Shown: one piece after another, positions 17,923-27,600 of the stretch | How positions within the stretch are numbered: the first letter of the stretch is position 1 | How the letters are laid out: each line of letters starts with the position of its first letter | From: Rhodoferax sp. | Lineage (GTDB): Bacteria > Pseudomonadota > Gammaproteobacteria > Burkholderiales > Burkholderiaceae_C | DNA length: 51,937 nt | Direction of reading: 5' to 3' | NCBI GenBank assembly: GCA_030645355.1 | Contig: JAUSNJ010000078.1 | Span: 1 to 51,937, forward strand | Made by a program: the position numbers and the translations under genes | The notes under the pieces: model-generated | What the model saw: the letters and a program-made list of their open reading frames with translations, nothing else | Databases searched by the model: none | Told to the model about the DNA's origin: nothing

Positions 17923-19440
17923 ATGCAAACCACTCCCATCAAAACCATTGTCATCGTCGGTGGTGGCACGTCCGGCTGGATGACCGCAGCGGCGCTCTCC
18001 ACCATACTCAAGGGCCGCTACGCCATTCGGCTCGTCGAGTCCGACGAGATCGGCATTATTGGGGTCGGGGAAGCCACCATTCCGATGATCCAGCGTTTCA
18101 ACAAGATCGTTGGCATTGATGAGAATGAATTTCTCAAAGAGACACAAGGCACGTTCAAACTGGGCATCGAATTTGTCAATTGGGGCAAGCTGGGCGACCG
18201 CTATATGCACGGCTTCGGGCGCATAGGCCAGGACCTGTGGACGGTTCCCTTCGATCAATACTGGCGCAAGATGCGCGCCATCGGCAAGGCGCAGGACCTG
18301 GAGGCGTACTCCATCACGCGCATGGCATCCAAGGCCAATAAATTCATGCCGCCGCCGTCAGACGTGACCAACTCCCCGTTGAACGACATCGCCTACGCCT
18401 ACCATTTCGACGCCAGCCTGTATGCCAGGTACCTGCGCAAGCTCTGCGTCGAACGCGGCGTGGTTCGCACCGAGGGCAAGATCGTACAAGTGACCCAGCG
18501 CGAGGGGGACGGCTATGTGGATGCCGTTGTGCTGGCCAGTGGTGAGCGGATCGAGGGCGACTTGTTCATCGATTGTTCGGGCTTTCGCGGGCTGTTGATC
18601 GAAGAGACGCTCAAGACCGGCTACGAGGACTGGTCACACTGGCTGCCCTGTGACCGTGCCTTGGCGGTTCCATGCGAATCCGCCGCTACGCTGACACCCT
18701 ACACCCGCTCCACGGCCCACCGTGCGGGTTGGCAATGGCGCATTCCACTGCAACACCGCATTGGCAATGGCCATGTGTACTGCAGCAAGTCCATCAGCGA
18801 TGACGAGGCCGCCGCGACCTTGCTGGCCAACCTGGACGGCAAGCCGTTGGCAGAACCCCGACTGATCAAGTTCACCACTGGCATGCGCAAGAAGGCCTGG
18901 AACCGCAATGTCATTGCCGTCGGCCTGGCCGGTGGTTTTTTGGAGCCGCTGGAGTCCACCAGCATCCACCTGGTACAGGCTGCCGTCTCGCAGCTGATTG
19001 AATTTTTTCCCGATACCGGCTTCAGCGCCGCCGATGTGGAGGAGTACAACCGCCAAAGCCGCTTCCACTTCGAGCGTATCCGGGACTTCATCATCCTGCA
19101 CTACCACGCGAACCAGCGCGTTGATTCCGAATTCTGGAAGGCCTGCGCCAATATGGAGGTGCCGCAGACCCTGACCGAGAAGTTGAATCTCTACCGCTCG
19201 CGTGGGCGCATCGTGCGGTTTGACAATGAGTTGTTTGCCGAGACCGGTTGGCTGCAGGTGATGCAGGGGCAAAACGTTCCCACCGAAGGCTACAACACCC
19301 TGGTCGATTTGCAGTCCGAAGAGGCCACCGCAGAGTACCTGGAAAGCGTGCGCGCCGTCATTGCTAAGTGCGTGGATGTGATGCCAGACCACGCCGCGTA
19401 CATTGCCCGCCATTGCGTGGCGCCCAAGTTGAAGATGTAA
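17923..19440 (+). CDS. Flavin-dependent halogenase (tryptophan halogenase family)
   Basis: 505 residues from the ATG at 17923; the frame from 17884 adds an unlikely TTG start. The FAD-binding GGGTSGWMTAA lies at residues 13-23. The diagnostic GWxWxIP motif is present as GWQWRIP. The catalytic lysine falls at residue 79 (GTFKLGIEF), the same number as in PrnA and RebH, and the second catalytic acid is in PLESTSIHL. The family uses FADH2 from a separate reductase, oxygen and halide to make a Lys-bound halogenating species. All needed residues are present, so it should be active, but the substrate is unknown. Halogenases of this family are found beside TonB receptors in Xanthomonas and Brevundimonas and are often poor tryptophan halogenases. 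It sits 29 bases before the S9-like gene. Confidence 0.92.
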   Translation: MQTTPIKTIVIVGGGTSGWMTAAALSTILKGRYAIRLVESDEIGIIGVGEATIPMIQRFNKIVGIDENEFLKETQGTFKLGIEFVNWGKLGDRYMHGFGRIGQDLWTVPFDQYWRKMRAIGKAQDLEAYSITRMASKANKFMPPPSDVTNSPLNDIAYAYHFDASLYARYLRKLCVERGVVRTEGKIVQVTQREGDGYVDAVVLASGERIEGDLFIDCSGFRGLLIEETLKTGYEDWSHWLPCDRALAVPCESAATLTPYTRSTAHRAGWQWRIPLQHRIGNGHVYCSKSISDDEAAATLLANLDGKPLAEPRLIKFTTGMRKKAWNRNVIAVGLAGGFLEPLESTSIHLVQAAVSQLIEFFPDTGFSAADVEEYNRQSRFHFERIRDFIILHYHANQRVDSEFWKACANMEVPQTLTEKLNLYRSRGRIVRFDNELFAETGWLQVMQGQNVPTEGYNTLVDLQSEEATAEYLESVRAVIAKCVDVMPDHAAYIARHCVAPKLKM

Positions 19441-19469
19441 CGGCACCCAAACGCCATCCCAAGGAAAAC

Positions 19470-21473
19470 ATGAAACACTCAACAGTCGATGCCATGGGTT
19501 TGCGCCGGCGAACCGTGCTGTTTGGCGCGGCACTTCCGTGGGTGAGCGCCCCGGCCTGGGCCGCGTCGGATGTACCGGATGCCGGCAAATTTTTCCGCGA
19601 CGAGGAAACCCTGTCGGCGCATCTTTCGCCCGACGGCAAGCGTGTGGCCTTGCGCACGGTGGCGAAACACCGCGGTGTGATGCTCAGTGTGCTTGACCTC
19701 GCCAGCATGCAACCCACGATTTTGCACAGCCAGGAGATTGCCGACGCATGTAACGTGGAGTGGACCAGCCCCCAACGGTTGATTTTTTCCGTGGAGGAGC
19801 GCCGGCTGCCGCAAGGCCAGGTGGATTCCGGGCCTGGGTTGTACACCATCCAGGCCGACGGTACGGCGTTTCGCCAACTGGTGGAACGCCAGGAAATCGT
19901 GAAGGTCGAGAAAATTGACGGTGGCGGCATATCCGGAGCCGTACCCACGGGCGCTGCCCCCAAGGGGGCGGGCGGCGCGGCGATGGGGCAGGAAGGCATG
20001 GGCTTCAAGCAGATTGCCGATGCGCCCAACGTCAAAAACCTGCGGGAAGTCGAATCCGACCGGCTGCAGACCTGGAACACGTTCGTGCTGTCTCCCATCG
20101 AATCGGCGACACAGGACAGCATCGTCATGTGGCGGCCCAAAGGAACGAAGAGGGCGGTGGTTGAACTGTTGGAAATGAATCTGCGCACCGGAAGGGCCCG
20201 GTCGCTGGATGTGCCCGGTGAAGTGGTCACTGCCCATGCCGATGCAGCCGGGAACCTGCGTGCTGCGGTGGTTCGTGATGGCAACAAAATGTTGACAACG
20301 TGGCGTGACCCCGCCACCAACCAATGGCGAACGCTAGCCGACTGTGCCCCCGAAGCCGAGGCGGACTGGGGCATCAAACACATTGACCCACGGGGCACCT
20401 TGTATGTGAGTGCCCGGCGGGGTCAAGACAAATTGGCACTATGGTCATACGATGTCAACGCTGCACGCTGGTCGGCCGCGCCACTCGCGCAGTCCACGCA
20501 ATTTGACGTGGATGCGCAGGTGCTGGTCAGTCAGAACAAGGTGGTCGGATTCCGGTTCACGATTGACGCCGAAGTCACCCAATGGCTTGACCCGGATTTC
20601 AGACAACTGCAGCAGCAACTCGACCAGTTGCTGCCGCGCACGGTGAATCGCGTCGCAGTTGCTTCGCAGGGCAACCCACAGCAGTTGCTGGTGGAGGCAT
20701 TCTCCGACACACAGCCCACGGTGTACCTTCTGTATAACCGCGAAACGCGCAAGCTCGCCAGGCTGGGCTCGTTGCGTCCGGACATCGCTTCCAAAGACAT
20801 GGCCAGCATGGATGTCCAGCGCTTTGCGGCGCGCGACGGCCTGGAGATTCCAGTGTGGGTCATGCGACCCAAAGGCGCTGCTGCCACGCCGCTGCCGACG
20901 GTACTGTGGCTGCCCGATGCTTTGCATGCGCACAGCGAACAATGGGCCTGGGACGCGGTTCTCCAATTCCTGGCAGCCAGGGGATTTGCCGTGCTGCGCC
21001 CGGAACTGCGCGGCACACGCGGATTGGGCTTGCGCCATTTGCATGCCGCCGGCAACGGTCCGTTCGGTACGGGCACCAGCAACGACATTGCCGACACGGT
21101 GCAATGGGCCATTGCGCAGGGCATTGCAGACCCCAAACGCATCGCGTTGGGTGGATCGGGGTTCGGCGCTGCTGCCGCTCTGACTGCCATGGCGCGCCAC
21201 CCGCAACTGTTTCGCTGCGCCGTGGCCTGGTCTGTCTCCAGTGACCAGCCTGCCGCGCTGCGCCAACCGGTGCTCCTGGCCCACGGTGACAGGAACGACG
21301 CGGTGCCACTGCAACAGGCCGACGCGTTTCGCAAGGCTGTTCAATCCGGCAATACGGCCTCGGAGTGGATGGTCTACAAGAGCGAAGGGAAAAACCTGCG
21401 CGATCCGGCAAACAAGACCGACTTCTACAACCGCGCAGCACAGTTTCTGGACAAACATCTGCAGGCGCCTTGA
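19470..21473 (+). CDS. S9 (prolyl oligopeptidase) family-like protein with degenerate active site
   Basis: 667 residues from the ATG at 19470 (AAGGA upstream). A Tat-like signal (LRRRTVLFGAALPW, ending AWAAS) suggests export. The N-terminal half looks like a beta-propeller (HLSPDGKRVAL and similar repeats), the C-terminal part like an alpha/beta hydrolase. The nucleophile elbow GGSGFG (Ser563) and HGDRNDAVP (Asp610) are present, but where the family has EGHG the sequence reads EGKN (Lys641), so the catalytic His is missing. The Ser-Asp spacing (47 residues) is also much shorter than the family's usual 80 or more. It may be a binding or scaffold protein rather than a peptidase. It ends 24 bases from the convergent oxygenase-like gene. 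Confidence 0.85.
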   Translation: MKHSTVDAMGLRRRTVLFGAALPWVSAPAWAASDVPDAGKFFRDEETLSAHLSPDGKRVALRTVAKHRGVMLSVLDLASMQPTILHSQEIADACNVEWTSPQRLIFSVEERRLPQGQVDSGPGLYTIQADGTAFRQLVERQEIVKVEKIDGGGISGAVPTGAAPKGAGGAAMGQEGMGFKQIADAPNVKNLREVESDRLQTWNTFVLSPIESATQDSIVMWRPKGTKRAVVELLEMNLRTGRARSLDVPGEVVTAHADAAGNLRAAVVRDGNKMLTTWRDPATNQWRTLADCAPEAEADWGIKHIDPRGTLYVSARRGQDKLALWSYDVNAARWSAAPLAQSTQFDVDAQVLVSQNKVVGFRFTIDAEVTQWLDPDFRQLQQQLDQLLPRTVNRVAVASQGNPQQLLVEAFSDTQPTVYLLYNRETRKLARLGSLRPDIASKDMASMDVQRFAARDGLEIPVWVMRPKGAAATPLPTVLWLPDALHAHSEQWAWDAVLQFLAARGFAVLRPELRGTRGLGLRHLHAAGNGPFGTGTSNDIADTVQWAIAQGIADPKRIALGGSGFGAAAALTAMARHPQLFRCAVAWSVSSDQPAALRQPVLLAHGDRNDAVPLQQADAFRKAVQSGNTASEWMVYKSEGKNLRDPANKTDFYNRAAQFLDKHLQAP

Positions 21474-21497
21474 TTCCGGCCACTGCCGCTAACGGCT

Positions 21498-22076
21498 CTA
21501 TGCGTTCTTGAGCAGGTAGTTGAAGCTGAACGATATGCGGTCCGACTGGGTCATGTTCGCACTCACCCGGTGAAAAACCTCGGATCGGAACAAGACCAGT
21601 CTTCCGACCTGGGGTTTGATCACGCAATTACCAAAGTATTTGGCTTGCATGTCAGTTGGCACGATGGACAAATCACCGTCCTCCCCATTGGTGCTGTAGT
21701 AGTAGGCGCCACTGATCGGCAGCCCCAGCGCACCCCGTTCGTGGTTGTGGCGCTCCTGAAATCCATACTGCCGGGTGACATTGATCCAGCTCTGGGTATA
21801 ACTGTGGTCAAACTGAAGTTTCTGGTCCACGCGCGTGGCTTGAACAAACTCCAGAATGCTCTCTTCGACAAATGCTTTCAGGGTGTGCAGCCCGGCAAAT
21901 GTGAACAAGTCCTTTTCAGCGTCAAAGGACGACAGGACGTTGTCACCCCAGGTTTGCGACAGCAGACCCTCCAGAGTGGGCCTCTGCGAGAGAACCTCGC
22001 GCGCAATCGCCGCTATGGTGTCCGGATCGGCCTGCTCGATACCAATCAGTGTCGGAAACAGGGTTTCGATGTTCAT
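21498..22076 (-). CDS. Putative 2OG-Fe(II) oxygenase-like protein
   Basis: 192 residues from the ATG at 22076 (MNIETLFPTLIG). Longer frames overlap the esterase gene and are unlikely. The C-terminal half matches the small 2OG-Fe(II) oxygenase family: ERHNHERGALG (metal-binding His residues), SGAYYYSTNGEDGDL, and GRLVLFRSEVFHRVSAN (distal His and 2-oxoglutarate Arg region). Such proteins are repeatedly found with flavin halogenases and TonB receptors in aquatic proteobacteria, but their substrate is not known. It is the last gene of the malK operon, 16 bases after the esterase, and converges on the halogenase cluster. Confidence 0.75.
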   Translation of the reverse strand: MNIETLFPTLIGIEQADPDTIAAIAREVLSQRPTLEGLLSQTWGDNVLSSFDAEKDLFTFAGLHTLKAFVEESILEFVQATRVDQKLQFDHSYTQSWINVTRQYGFQERHNHERGALGLPISGAYYYSTNGEDGDLSIVPTDMQAKYFGNCVIKPQVGRLVLFRSEVFHRVSANMTQSDRISFSFNYLLKNA

Positions 22077-22092
22077 ATGGCGGCCTTCCGAA

Positions 22093-23052
22093 TCAACGCT
22101 TCTGGTCTTTCGACAAGAGAAACTCCAAGGGTATCTCAACGCGTGCGGCCCAATCGGTCTCGCTGTGGCCCGTGCCCTCAAACACGCGGGATTGCCAATG
22201 GGACGCGGTGTAGCCCCATGCCTTTGCGATGCCATCGACCTTCACCTGGTGTTTACCATAGATCGCATCCAGGCCGGTGGTACCGTGGTCCATGTAGATC
22301 CGGTGCGAGCCTGGCCTTGGCAGGTTCTCGCGCAAGTAGCCAAAGGTAGCCTGCGGGAAACCATCGTTCTGCAATTTTTCTGGCGAACCCCAAGCACTGG
22401 GTCGCCCGACCCAGTGGGTGGACAAGGCCGCCACGCCACCAAAGATGTTGGGGTACTCGCAGAGTGCATAGAGTGAAATCATGCCGCCCATACTGGAGCC
22501 CATCAGGAAAGTGCCCGCCGGTTCGGCCCGCGTTGAGTAGGTGCTATCGATCACGGGCTTGAGTTCTTCCACAAGGTAGCGCAAATAGGCGTCGCCCAGT
22601 GTGCGGCCCCATTGCGCACGGCGGACATAGTCTTCACGCACTTCGGTGGGCAGCAGCGCCAGGTATTTCTCGGGGTAGTACTCGCTGTAACGGTATTTTC
22701 CGTTGTTGGGGATGCCCACCACGATCGTGTCCTGCACCCTGCCCTGCTGCATCAACTTTGCCAGCGCCGCATGCACGTTCCACGCGGCCTTGTTCCATGT
22801 CTGGCTCGCATCGAAGAGGTTTTGCCCGTCTTGCATGTACAACACCGCGTAGCGTTTTGTCGGTGTGTAGTCGGCAGGTAGCCATACGTCAATGGGGCGG
22901 GCATCCACGAATGCTGACGACACCCCAGAGAGTCGCTCGATGCGTCCCACCGTTACGGCGGGTTGTGCTTCTGGCCAGGGAGCGTCTGCCTCACTGAGAA
23001 CAGGAGTAAGAAGCATGGTCGCTCCCATCAAAAGCTGAACAACAGTGCGCAT
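22093..23052 (-). CDS. Secreted esterase (esterase D / putative esterase family)
   Basis: 319 residues from the ATG at 23052, which has GGGAG just upstream; the ATG at 23070 overlaps the preceding stop but lacks a ribosome site. A signal peptide (LLMGATMLLTPVLSEADA) suggests export. DVWLPADYTP, VLYMQDGQNLFD and the nucleophile elbow FLMGSSMGGMISLYAL mark the Esterase-D-type alpha/beta hydrolase fold, which includes enterobactin esterases, feruloyl esterases and starch-locus esterases. A catalytic Asp/His pair is likely in YMDHGTTGLD and TGHSETDW. In this operon it may remove acyl groups from polysaccharides; that is inference. Confidence 0.85.
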   Translation of the reverse strand: MRTVVQLLMGATMLLTPVLSEADAPWPEAQPAVTVGRIERLSGVSSAFVDARPIDVWLPADYTPTKRYAVLYMQDGQNLFDASQTWNKAAWNVHAALAKLMQQGRVQDTIVVGIPNNGKYRYSEYYPEKYLALLPTEVREDYVRRAQWGRTLGDAYLRYLVEELKPVIDSTYSTRAEPAGTFLMGSSMGGMISLYALCEYPNIFGGVAALSTHWVGRPSAWGSPEKLQNDGFPQATFGYLRENLPRPGSHRIYMDHGTTGLDAIYGKHQVKVDGIAKAWGYTASHWQSRVFEGTGHSETDWAARVEIPLEFLLSKDQKR

Positions 23053-23066
23053 ATTGCTCCCGCGAT

Positions 23067-24683
23067 TCATTGCACCCGTTTGAATACTGAGTAACCACCA
23101 GCGGGTCGCACATCGGGTGCAAGCACGCTGAAGCCACCCGGGGGAATAGTCACCGTTGCCATGGACGCCAGCACGCGCACCGGCTTGGCGTCAGAACTGA
23201 ACAAATCCACCAGCGACGATCCGTTCATCAGTTTCGAGTTGGCAATCAGCACACGCTCGGTGACTGGCGTCTTCCCCGGGTTGGCCAGCACCACCACGGT
23301 GTCCTGCACACGATCGGTGTAGCGTTCAAACGCCAGCAACTTGCTGCTGGTGACCAGGCGAAAATTTCCGATACGCAGGGCACGGTGGTCCTTGCGCAAT
23401 TGAATCAATTTTTTGGTCCACTGCAGCGTGTCGTTGCTGCCACGCACCAGATCCCAGCGCATGGGCGAGCGGTTGGCCGGGTCTTCTCCACCGGTCATAC
23501 CCAACTCGCTACCGTAGTACAGATTGGGCGCACCGGGCAGCGTGAACTGCAGCATCTGCGCCAGCCTGCGTTGGGGAACCTTGGGCAGTACATGTGCCAG
23601 CCGATCGTTGTCGTGGTTGTCCAGCAGCAGCCAGGATTTCAACAGGGGCTCGATGCCGGACTCCTGCACGGTGCGGTCAATCATCGCGGCAGCGGTGGGC
23701 GGTGCAATGCGCCCGTTGACGGTGTTCAGGATCACGTCGCGCAGCGTGAAGTTCATTACCGCATCAACTGCGGGGAACCACTCCCTGGGATAGTTGGGTA
23801 TCTCGCCCACCACCAGCGAACCCGGCTTGGCGCTGTGCGCGGCAGCGGTCAGCTCGGCCAGATACTTCGGACCGATGTCGGGCGCCACGTCCAGGCGCCA
23901 GCCATCAACGCCTGCGAGCAGCCAGGTCTGCACGACCGAGTCGGGTTTGGCATAGATATAGTCCCGCACGGCCGGGTTCTCCAGCTTGAGTTCGGGCAGG
24001 TTGGTAGCCTGAAACCAGCCCCGCGCGCCGCCGGGGTATTGGTCGCCAAAGAAGAACCAGTCGCGGTAGCGACTGTTGGGGTTGGACTGCGCTTCCCTGA
24101 ACTTGTCGGAATTGCGGCCCATGTGGTTGAACACCCCATCCAGTACCACCTTCATGCCCTTGGCGTGACTCTCATTGGTGAGACGGGTCATATCTTCCTG
24201 GGTGCCGAACTCGGGCGATATCTTCAGGTAATCGAGCGCGTCGTACTTGTGGTTGGTGTAGGCCAGGTGAATCGGGTTGAGGTAGAGCACATCGACACCC
24301 AGATCCTGCAGGTAGCCCAGCTTCGAGGTCACACCGGGCAGGTCACCGCCCCAGAAGTCCAATTCATGGCTCCATACGTTGGCCGACGCCACATATTTGC
24401 CCCGCTTGGCTTCCTCGCTCCAGCGGTGCAGCACTTTGGGTGCCGGATACAAGGCGCGCTTGGCATCCAGATTGGCCGGTGGTACGAATCGGTCGACCAG
24501 TACCTGGTAGACGATGGCACCGTTACGCCAGTCTTGTTCGCGCGCCTCAAAAACACCATGCACGGCCAGGTCGTGTTGGCTGGCATAGCCGGTCGTGCTG
24601 TCCTGGCCGAATGCCGGGGTGACGAACAGTGCACAAGCGATTGCGAATGCGTGCGTGGTGCGAGCAGCAGATGGTGGAAGCAT
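23067..24683 (-). CDS. Secreted alpha-amylase family glycosidase (GH13), second copy
   Basis: 538 residues from the ATG at 24683; the frame extends to 24755 but would overlap the preceding gene. A signal peptide ends near TPAFGQDS. Catalytic residues: Asp265 (DGWRLDVAP), Glu294 (VVGEIPNYP) and Asp358 (DNHDNDR), with DGVFNHMG before them. It is strongly similar over its length to the GH13 protein at 5601-7184, including a shared C-terminal ending (GGYS.FKRV). It follows the GH13-EEP fusion gene by 16 bases and overlaps the esterase start region, so it is co-transcribed with the malK operon. Confidence 0.92.
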   Translation of the reverse strand: MLPPSAARTTHAFAIACALFVTPAFGQDSTTGYASQHDLAVHGVFEAREQDWRNGAIVYQVLVDRFVPPANLDAKRALYPAPKVLHRWSEEAKRGKYVASANVWSHELDFWGGDLPGVTSKLGYLQDLGVDVLYLNPIHLAYTNHKYDALDYLKISPEFGTQEDMTRLTNESHAKGMKVVLDGVFNHMGRNSDKFREAQSNPNSRYRDWFFFGDQYPGGARGWFQATNLPELKLENPAVRDYIYAKPDSVVQTWLLAGVDGWRLDVAPDIGPKYLAELTAAAHSAKPGSLVVGEIPNYPREWFPAVDAVMNFTLRDVILNTVNGRIAPPTAAAMIDRTVQESGIEPLLKSWLLLDNHDNDRLAHVLPKVPQRRLAQMLQFTLPGAPNLYYGSELGMTGGEDPANRSPMRWDLVRGSNDTLQWTKKLIQLRKDHRALRIGNFRLVTSSKLLAFERYTDRVQDTVVVLANPGKTPVTERVLIANSKLMNGSSLVDLFSSDAKPVRVLASMATVTIPPGGFSVLAPDVRPAGGYSVFKRVQ

Positions 24684-24699
24684 GCGAAAAGTCTTTTGT

Positions 24700-27600
24700 C
24701 TAGTGCAACAGAATGTCAACAACCAATGGAAAGTGGTCTGACGGATAGAGGCCATTGTGCAAATCGGTCACGACACGGTGTGTTTTCACTTCCACACCCG
24801 GACTGACGAAAATGTAGTCAATCTTGTTGTCCGCTTGCACATCCCTGCCAAAGCCATTGAAGGTGATGTTGCCCCCGGTTGGCGGCGCTTGCGATGCGGT
24901 CGCCGCATCGCGCAAAGGCCCCGTCAGGTTTTTGTATCCCGCGAAATCCGATCTGGCATTGAAGTCGCCAGTCAGGATCACCGGCTGGTTGACGCCAAGG
25001 GACTGCACCAGTCTTTCCATCAATTTGGCACTTTCATTGCGGGCAGCCACTCCCGCGTGGTCGAAGTGTGTGTTCAGAAAGTTCACCCCCCGGCCTGTGG
25101 CGCGGCTTCTGAGCGCGAGCACGGTGACGGTGCGATTGAGCAGCGCATCCCAGCCTCTGGACACCGCTTCCGGGGTCTGGGAAAGCCACAGCGTCTTGTG
25201 CGAAGCGATGGACAGCGCCGAGCGGCGCACCAGCACAGCGTTGATCTCGCCCTTCTCCCTGCCATCGTCACGCCCTACGCCCACCCAGTCAAAATCGCCC
25301 AGCAAGGACACCAGGTCATGCACCTGAAACAGTTCTGCCTCCTGCAAGCCAATCACGTCTGCGTGCGCGTTTTTGATGACGTTGGCCACCAGATGCTTGC
25401 GCCGGCTCCAATGGTTGACATCGCTCTCCCGCTCGCAGGAGCCACAGCGGATGTTATAGCCCATCACCCGCACCGCTTCCGGTGGCTGCGCCGACTGGGT
25501 TCCCAGCAGCACGGCACCAAACAGCGCCGGCAGCGTCAGCGTGACTTTGCCCCGTGCGACGTCTACGGATGGACCACCCAATGCATCCGTGAACCGGTCG
25601 ACGTGCACGCCGGGCGGCAGTTGCACCGTGACCGTCTGCGCGGTCAAGGCGTTGTTGGTGGCGGTGATGGCAACGCTGCTGCCGAGTTGCCGCAGCAAGA
25701 CGATGCTGTGGTCATCCACATGCAGCGGCGCGTCCAGCGTGCCGCGGCGCAGCACCGCGTGCTGCTTGCGCAAGGCAATCAGTTGCTTGAAGGTCGCCAG
25801 CATGTCGGCGTCGGGCTTGCCACCCTGGTCCGCCCACGGGTAGGTGGCACGGTTGTAGGGGTCGTCGCCGCCGGTGACGGCCACCTCGTCCCCGTAGTAC
25901 ACCGTGGGCGCACCGGGAAAGGTCATCTGGAACAGCACGGCCAGTTTGAGCCTTTGGCGGGCCTGTGCAATGGTCCCGGCATCGGTGGTGTCGGCATGCC
26001 AGCCAAACTGGTGCAGGGCCCGCGCCTGGTCGTGGCTGGATAGCAGGTTCATCAGCGCATAGAAGGCCTGGGGTGGATAGGCTTCGCGCATCAGCTCGAT
26101 GTTGGGGTACAGGCTGCGCGCCTTGCCGCCCGCCGCGTAGTCCAGCACGGCATTGCGGAAGATGTAGTTCATCGTCGAGTCGAACATGTCGCCCAGCAAA
26201 TACTTGGATGCATCGAACCAGGTTTCTGCCACGGTCAGGGCATCCGGTCGGTGCGTTTTGATGGCACTGCGCCATTCGCGCCAGAAGTCGTCCGGAACCC
26301 AGGGCGCCACGTCCATGCGCCAACCCGCAGCGCCACGGTCCAGCCAGGTTTTCATCACCGAGTCGTTGGCGCCGTAGGCAAAGTCACGCCAGCCTCGGGA
26401 CGCCTTGTTCAACTCCGGCAGGTCCGCCACATCGACCCAGCCCTTGTACTGTTTGGCGGGGTCGCTCTGGCTGGCGTCCAGCGTGTACCAGTCGGCATAC
26501 GGCGATTGCGGGTTGATCTTGCCGCCCTGGAAGGCGCCCGCGCTGCCATGGTTGCCAAAGCGGTTGAAGTACACCGAATCATTGCCCGTGTGGTTCAGGC
26601 TGGTGTCAGGCAGCACACGGATGCCACGCTTGGCGGCCTCGGCGGTGAGGCGGGTGAAATCGGCATTGGTCCCAAAGCCGGGGTCCACCATCTTGTAGTC
26701 CGCCGTGTCGTACTTGTGGTTGCTGGCCGCCTTGAAGATGGGCGTCATGTAGAGGGTGTTGGCGCCCAGCTCCTGGATGTAGTCCAGCTTCTGGATGATG
26801 CCTTCCAGATCGCCACCAAAAAAGTCGTTGTTGAAGTGCGCGTCCGACCCATCGCCCGTGCCGGGAACCCAGGGCTTGTCGTTCCAGTTGCGATGCAACT
26901 CCACGGTGTGGTCGTGGTACTTGGCAGCACCGGGCTTGGGGTCATTGGCCGGGTTGCCATTGCGAAAGCGCTCCGGAAAGATGTAGTAATAGACGACATC
27001 GGGCGCCCAGTCCGGTACCTTGAAGGCCGCATCAAACACCGTCTGGCGGAAGCGTCGGATGGACCGGCTGGCAGCGGGTTTGAATTCCACCGAGCCCACA
27101 CCGCCCGAGCCTTTTTCGCGCGTCCAGTACACCGGGTCGCGGTTGTTCTGCAGCACATAGGTTGCAGAACCCACTTCCACTTCAAACCAGTAACCGTAAA
27201 CACTGACGCTATCAAATACATAGCTAGATGACCATATTTCGCGAGGGCTAGAGGCTGATTTCATCAATGACATCCGGCCCAGCTCGGGGTACTCCAGCAC
27301 TTCCTGGTTGCCCTCCAGGCGACGCTTCTCGACCACCAGTGTGATCTTGCTCACCCCGGGCAGTGCCGACACCGAGAAGTCGATGGCCGTGCCCGCCACC
27401 ACTGCGCCGAAAGGCTTCTTGTGCGCAAGCGCGCGCGAGTCAAACTGCAGGCTCAGTGCCACCGGGTCGGTCACGGTGCGCGCGTTGGGGTCGACGAAGT
27501 TCTTGGGGCCCAGGGTGAGTCGTGGCTTGCCGCTCTCAAATGCGAGTTTGAGCGTCTGCTCGCCGGCAAATGTCAGGCGCAGGTTGCCCTTGGCCCCGGC

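Noticed and set aside
24683..24755. Extended start of the second GH13 gene
   Set aside because: It would overlap the preceding stop and place extra residues before a good signal peptide.
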